Assembly (NCBI GenBank): GCA_043784965.1
Contig: JAYVXS010000022.1
Location: 1 to 8,675, forward strand
Direction: 5' to 3'
DNA length: 8,675 nt
Source: JAYTQQ01 sp043784965
Lineage (GTDB): Bacteria; Bdellovibrionota; Bdellovibrionia; Bdellovibrionales; JAMPXM01
Shown here one piece after another: positions 5,111-8,675 of this stretch. Made by a program: the position numbers and the translations under genes. The stretch's first letter is position 1. Each line of letters opens with the position of its first letter. The notes under the pieces were generated by a model, which was not told the origin of the DNA, made no database searches, and saw nothing but the letters and a program-made list of their open reading frames with translations.

Positions 5111-6937
5111 ATGGCAAATATGACACACGAAAATAGTTCAGGCGAAGCTAAAGTTCTTACATTGGTTGAGCAGCAGTCTTTAATTAAAGAAGAAAATCAA
5201 CGCTTTATAAAGATGGCAAAAGAAAAAGGTTTCATCACTATTGAGGAAATCAATGAGCTCTTACCGCCTGAAATACTCGATGCTTCAGTTCTCGACTCAT
5301 TTATGCAGGCCCTTGAGGTGAATGGTGTAGTAATTACAGACCTATCACAAAAGAAAGACACGGATGACGAAACTGGGGCGTTCTTGGGCGATCCCGATAA
5401 GGACGAAGAAGAGTCAGACGAAGATGAGAAAGTCGACGAAGAAGAAAACAAAGGAAATGACCCTGTACGCCTTTATTTGCGCAAAATGGGAAGTGTTTCA
5501 CTGCTAACCCGCGAGGGCGAAGTTGAAATTGCAAAGCGTATCGAAAAGGGTGAGCGCGAAATCGTTAAGGCGATTTTACTCTCCCCGGTTGGCAGCTGCG
5601 AGATCATTCAACTCGGCAAACGTTTAGATGAAGGCCGCATTAAAGTAAAAGCCATTTTTCGTGGACTAGAAGATGAAGAAACTCAATATGACGAACAAGA
5701 ATATATCGAAAAAATTCATCAGCTAATCGGTGAAGTGACCACCTATCAAAATAAAGCAGCAAAGGCTTTTGAACTATTGCGCGATGAAAAGGTAATTCCT
5801 AAAAATAAAGCTGACGCTGAAAAAGATTTAATGGTTTTTAACGATGAATTGATGACCAATTTCGAAAGCATCAACTTTAATCGTAAAACAATTAATCGCA
5901 TCGTAATTAAGTTTAAGAATCTGGTAAATCGAATGACCGCTCTTCGTCGCCGTGTGCGCGAGGGAGTGCAAAAAACTTTCTCAAATGATGTCGCTGGCCT
6001 AGCCGCGAAATACAAAGTCATCGAGAGTAACGAAAAAGAATTGGTGAAATTCACTCGTGAGACCGGATTAAACTTTCAAAAATTACACCAGTACTATACC
6101 GACGCTGTGGACGCTGAAAAGCGCCTGCAACGCATTCTGGATGAAACTGAAATGAATTTCACTTGGATTCGAGATACGTATACCGCAATTTGGAAAGGCG
6201 AACGCGAAGCCGATGCAGCAAAATCCGAACTTGTTGAAGCCAATTTGCGACTCGTGGTTTCGATCGCTAAAAAATACACCAACCGTGGATTGCAGTTCTT
6301 GGATTTGATTCAAGAGGGCAATATCGGTTTGATGAAGGCCGTGGATAAGTTCGAGTATCGCCGAGGTTATAAATTTTCTACCTACGCGACTTGGTGGATT
6401 CGTCAGGCGATCACTCGTGCGATTGCCGATCAGGCGCGCACAATTCGAATCCCAGTACACATGATTGAGACAATTAATAAGTTAGTACGGACAAGTCGAT
6501 ATCTCGTTCAAGAGCTTGGCCGTGAGCCACAGCCTGAAGAAATCGCCGAAAAAATGGATATGCCCGTCGACAAAGTTCGCAAAGTATTAAAAATTGCAAA
6601 AGAGCCAATCAGTCTTGAAACTCCAGTGGGCGAAGAAGAAGATTCGCATCTTGGTGACTTTATCGAAGACAAGAAGGTAATCAATCCTTCCGAGGCGATT
6701 GTGAATTTGAATTTGGCAGAACAAACTCGCCGAGTCCTTGCGACTTTGACTCCAAGAGAAGAAAAAGTTTTGCGTATGCGCTTTGGTATCGGTGAAGAAT
6801 CAGATCATACACTTGAAGAAGTGGGACAAGATTTTAATGTAACTAGAGAGCGTATCCGACAGATTGAGGCCAAGGCACTTCGAAAGTTGCGCCATCCCAG
6901 TCGTTCAGGAAAATTGAAAGCATTTATAGATTCTTAG
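5111..6937 (+). CDS. rpoD: Primary sigma factor RpoD (sigma-70)
   Basis: Housekeeping sigma subunit directing RNA polymerase to -35/-10 promoters; 608 residues, similar to E. coli (613). Seen in order: region 1.1 at about 15-80; a very acidic stretch at about 82-115; region 1.2 at about 117-150 (DPVRLYLRKMGSVSLLTREGE); a non-conserved insert up to about 365; region 2 at about 370-460 with NLRLVVSIAKKY, FLDLIQEGNIGLMKAVDKF and the -10 melting segment YKFSTYATWWIRQAITRAI; region 3 with IRIPVHMIETINKL and the 3.2 segment ISLETPVGEEEDSHLGDFI; and region 4 with LTPREEKVLRMRFGIG and the -35-reading helix at about 568-592 (LEEVGQDFNVTRERIRQIEAKALRKL). The large insert separates primary sigma factors from the shorter RpoS/RpoH types. 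A GGAG at 5096-5099 precedes the ATG; a second in-frame ATG at 5120 is possible. No clear terminator follows before the tRNA 79 bp away. Confidence 0.98.
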   Translation: MANMTHENSSGEAKVLTLVEQQSLIKEENQRFIKMAKEKGFITIEEINELLPPEILDASVLDSFMQALEVNGVVITDLSQKKDTDDETGAFLGDPDKDEEESDEDEKVDEEENKGNDPVRLYLRKMGSVSLLTREGEVEIAKRIEKGEREIVKAILLSPVGSCEIIQLGKRLDEGRIKVKAIFRGLEDEETQYDEQEYIEKIHQLIGEVTTYQNKAAKAFELLRDEKVIPKNKADAEKDLMVFNDELMTNFESINFNRKTINRIVIKFKNLVNRMTALRRRVREGVQKTFSNDVAGLAAKYKVIESNEKELVKFTRETGLNFQKLHQYYTDAVDAEKRLQRILDETEMNFTWIRDTYTAIWKGEREADAAKSELVEANLRLVVSIAKKYTNRGLQFLDLIQEGNIGLMKAVDKFEYRRGYKFSTYATWWIRQAITRAIADQARTIRIPVHMIETINKLVRTSRYLVQELGREPQPEEIAEKMDMPVDKVRKVLKIAKEPISLETPVGEEEDSHLGDFIEDKKVINPSEAIVNLNLAEQTRRVLATLTPREEKVLRMRFGIGEESDHTLEEVGQDFNVTRERIRQIEAKALRKLRHPSRSGKLKAFIDS

Positions 6938-7016
6938 TTTGAATTTTTAGTCTGAATTCGTAGTCTGATTGCTATTGCGAGTGTCCAAGCTTTGAAGCTG
7001 GGCCTCGCGGCCTAAA

Positions 7017-7093
7017 GGGGGCTTAGCTTAGTTGGTTAAAGCATCCCGCTCATAACGGGAGGATCGCAAGTTCAAGTCTTGCAGCCCCTACCA
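7017..7093 (+). tRNA. tRNA with CAU anticodon, probably tRNA-Ile2 (otherwise elongator tRNA-Met)
   Basis: A complete cloverleaf with encoded CCA (77 nt) can be folded by hand. The acceptor stem is 7017-7023 with 7083-7089 (first pair G-U); the D stem 7026-7029 with 7039-7042; the anticodon stem 7044-7048 with 7056-7060; the anticodon CAU at 7051-7053 in loop CTCATAA; and the T stem 7066-7070 with 7078-7082 around TTCAAGT. The discriminator is A. The paired first position and the anticodon stem UCCCG/CGGGA (initiators have GGG/CCC) exclude initiator tRNA. In other proteobacteria a CAU tRNA (ileX in E. coli, from memory) lies near rpoD, which favours Ile2, whose C34 is changed to lysidine by TilS. 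It may be cut from the rpoD transcript, since no promoter is obvious in the 79-bp gap. Its 3' end is the likely integration site of the element on its right. Confidence 0.93.
7054..7093. other. Presumed attachment site in the 3' half of the tRNA gene
   Basis: Tyrosine integrases of this kind usually recombine within the anticodon or T-arm part of a tRNA gene and rebuild its 3' end. The integrase gene ends 81 bp beyond the CCA, as expected. The exact core cannot be set because the second copy lies outside the window. Between the tRNA and the integrase stop, TGCGACCA (7145-7152) and TGCGATCA (7155-7162) form an imperfect direct repeat that could be an integrase arm site. Confidence 0.4.
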
Positions 7094-7174
7094 TTTTCTT
7101 CTAAATATCCCAAAACCTTCGATACTCTTGACTGAAAGTCGAAATGCGACCAGTTGCGATCACCTACTATGAAC

Positions 7175-8407
7175 TCAGCTACCAAGTTTCAGCTTCAGAT
7201 TTCGCTGTAAGTCTGCCTCTCGTACTGCCTTACCCGCTCTCTCTTTCAGAATCTTTCCGTAGTGCATTGCCATGTCAGTGTTCTTCCAATTTCCCATTTG
7301 AGTAAGCGCCAAGGCATCGCCTGTCTCATTTAGAAATTGTGTTGCACCTGTATGCCTAAGTACATGTGTTCCGCTGAATGGTAACTGCGCATCTTTAAAA
7401 ACCCCATCATAAGTTTTTTGCATTTGGCTATATGTCACCAACTTGCCATTATTGTGAAAAATTAAGTCACAGCCTTCAAGTTTAGGAACTTTACGCAATA
7501 TTTCGACTACTTCAGACCTAAGTGGGATTTCGGTCTCCCCCAGCATATTTTTTGTTCCGCTTGCAATATAAGGTTCGCGCCCATCGACACGTGGCCAAAT
7601 AACGTGTTCCGAGAGTTTGTAAGTACCGTTTTCAAGATCGAGATTCGAATGCTTCATGGCACAAACTTCGGAAATACGAAGTATTTGGTTCATTTGCACA
7701 AAGGCGATAGGAAAATAATTCGGTGATTTCGTCCTAAATGTTTCTAGAAATAACTCAACTTGTTTGTCCTGCATATACCTAAATTTTTTAGGAACAGCTT
7801 TACGAAACTGAATCATCTCTTCATGACGTTTTTTAAACGGAGAAACTAGGCGAGTTTCATCATTCATTTTACAGTGCCAATTAATGATAGTCTTTAGTAG
7901 CTCAAGCTCCTTATCGAAGCTCGTTCGTGATGACTTATATTTTGAGGATAGGGAATCACTTTTAAGATAAGCAATAAACTCATCGATAGTCGAAGGCGTA
8001 GTATCCTCAACAATTAAATCTAGCAGCGGTGTGAAATATCGGAGCCTAACCGAATAAAGAATTCGAGTTCCATCTGCCAGATGAGGCCATCTCTCGTTCT
8101 TCCATTTCTCTATTAATTGAGAGTAGGTGAGACGACTCCTATTCGCATTCTGTTCAGACGCGATTGACTCAACTGTTGCTTGCCAGGCAAGAGCTTCTTG
8201 CAAATTCTCAAAATAACAAGAAACGCGCTTTCTTCTGCCAAATTCAAATACGTATTTTCGAGCAAGATATACCTTGCCTCTTGCCGGACAATCATATTGT
8301 TGTTTTTCTGCATTCCAAACCCAAAGCTTACTTACCCTTGGGTTATTTTTTAGCTCATAGTAAATGCGAGATTTTCCCTGATATGTTTTAGCATTAAATT
8401 TTTTCAT
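7175..8407 (-). CDS. int: Tyrosine recombinase / integrase
   Basis: Predicted site-specific recombinase that inserts and removes the element at the neighbouring tRNA gene. Length 410 residues. Seen: a basic N-terminal part of about 90 residues (GKVYLARKYVFEFGRRKRVSCYF), possibly an arm-type DNA-binding domain; a core-binding SAM-like domain at about 92-185 (LTYSQLIEKWKNERW); and a catalytic domain at about 205-395. Active-site candidates are R244 (ILRISEVCAM), K286 (beta-hairpin SGTKN), H348 and R351 in THVLRH, and the nucleophile Y383 in AMHYGK. Where most relatives have LGH before the tyrosine this protein has MGNW, so Asn373 or Trp374 replaces the second histidine; Trp is known at this place in Cre. 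The ATG overlaps the stop of the upstream gene in an ATGA, indicating translational coupling; AAGGGG lies 9 nt before it. The host XerC/XerD alternative is unlikely, given the length and the tRNA-side location. Confidence 0.93.
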   Translation of the reverse strand: MKKFNAKTYQGKSRIYYELKNNPRVSKLWVWNAEKQQYDCPARGKVYLARKYVFEFGRRKRVSCYFENLQEALAWQATVESIASEQNANRSRLTYSQLIEKWKNERWPHLADGTRILYSVRLRYFTPLLDLIVEDTTPSTIDEFIAYLKSDSLSSKYKSSRTSFDKELELLKTIINWHCKMNDETRLVSPFKKRHEEMIQFRKAVPKKFRYMQDKQVELFLETFRTKSPNYFPIAFVQMNQILRISEVCAMKHSNLDLENGTYKLSEHVIWPRVDGREPYIASGTKNMLGETEIPLRSEVVEILRKVPKLEGCDLIFHNNGKLVTYSQMQKTYDGVFKDAQLPFSGTHVLRHTGATQFLNETGDALALTQMGNWKNTDMAMHYGKILKERAGKAVREADLQRNLKLKLGS

Positions 8408-8655
8408 GTAACGAAACCCCTTTTTTGAAGGTCCGCCACAACATCACTGTATTTAAATCTCACAGCTCGTCCAAACTTCTCGAATCGAATCCTATTCAAC
8501 TTCATTAGCTTGTTGATATAAGAGACTGAGACGCTAAGTCTTTGGGCAAGCTCTCTTTTTTCTATATAATTTTCAATGAACTGCAGTCTGTGCGCACTTG
8601 TATCTTCGACTGAGGTGGCTTTCAATGTATTTTTTGGATTGGGTGATTGTTTCAT
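8404..8655 (-). CDS. Excisionase-like helix-turn-helix protein
   Basis: Small DNA-binding protein (83 aa from the ATG at 8655) with a MerR/excisionase-type winged helix at about 31-78. The segment KRELAQRLSVSVSYINKLMKLN forms the helix-turn-helix, and IRFEKFGRAVRFKYSDVVADL forms the wing and following helix, as in the HTH_17 family. The first 30 residues are polar and probably disordered. Its position directly in front of int with a 4-nt ATGA overlap suggests a recombination directionality factor that favours excision, and perhaps also regulates the module. The ATG at 8655 has GGGA 6 nt upstream. An in-frame TTG at 8667 abuts a GAGGG and is less likely. The frame remains open to the window edge, so a start further upstream cannot be excluded. 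The alternative is a small transcriptional regulator without a role in excision. Confidence 0.78.
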   Translation of the reverse strand: MKQSPNPKNTLKATSVEDTSAHRLQFIENYIEKRELAQRLSVSVSYINKLMKLNRIRFEKFGRAVRFKYSDVVADLQKRGFVT

Positions 8656-8675
8656 GATTAGTCCCAACCCTCGTT

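Larger units (their letters stand above)
7054..8675. mobile_element. Left end of a tRNA-integrated element, truncated by the window
   Basis: The visible part consists of the tRNA 3' end, a tyrosine integrase and an excisionase-like gene in one minus-strand unit reading toward the tRNA. This is the standard end module of genomic islands, integrative elements and prophages. Nothing visible tells which of these it is, because cargo genes lie beyond 8675. The left limit is inferred from the likely attachment site. Confidence 0.65.

Noticed and set aside
7017..7093. Initiator tRNA-Met
   Set aside because: The first acceptor position can pair (G-U) and the anticodon stem lacks the three G-C pairs typical of initiators.
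7175..8407. Integrase as host XerC/XerD
   Set aside because: It is about 100 residues longer than Xer proteins, lies next to a tRNA and is coupled to an excisionase-like gene.

Overview
The window looks like a bacterial chromosome, most likely from a Bdellovibrio-type or related delta-proteobacterial lineage. That placement is inferred from the style of the proteins and the moderate-to-low GC content; no 16S rRNA or other decisive marker is present. It holds a conserved housekeeping block that ends in a tRNA gene, directly followed by the integrase end of an integrated mobile element that runs off the right edge.

Positions 1-1415: a possible gene tail at the left edge, then (minus strand) a secreted zinc aminopeptidase of family M28 that closely resembles the Vibrio/Aeromonas leucyl aminopeptidase. 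Its signal-peptide coding region carries three perfect copies of an 8-bp repeat. The best ribosome-binding site and start codon lie in a different frame from the rest of the gene, and loss of one repeat copy would join them. This is the most interesting feature of the window.

Positions 1416-2254: a 257-bp spacer, tadA (tRNA adenosine deaminase, minus strand), and a divergent promoter region with a strong extended -10 sigma-70 promoter for rpsU.

Positions 2255-6937: the macromolecular-synthesis cluster rpsU - yqeY - dnaG - rpoD (ribosomal protein S21, GatB/YqeY protein, primase, primary sigma factor), all on the plus strand. The 210-bp rpsU-yqeY spacer contains a long hairpin, an AT-rich candidate promoter and a 57-bp array of five 11/12-bp repeats just upstream of the yqeY ribosome-binding site. 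The dnaG-rpoD spacer has a 9-bp duplication and a weak candidate promoter.

Positions 7017-8675: a tRNA with CAU anticodon (probably tRNA-Ile2, otherwise elongator tRNA-Met), then a minus-strand module of an excisionase-like helix-turn-helix protein and a tyrosine integrase whose reading frames overlap by ATGA. The layout is typical of an element integrated into the 3' end of a tRNA gene. The cargo and the second attachment site lie beyond the window, so no new system can be described from the visible part.
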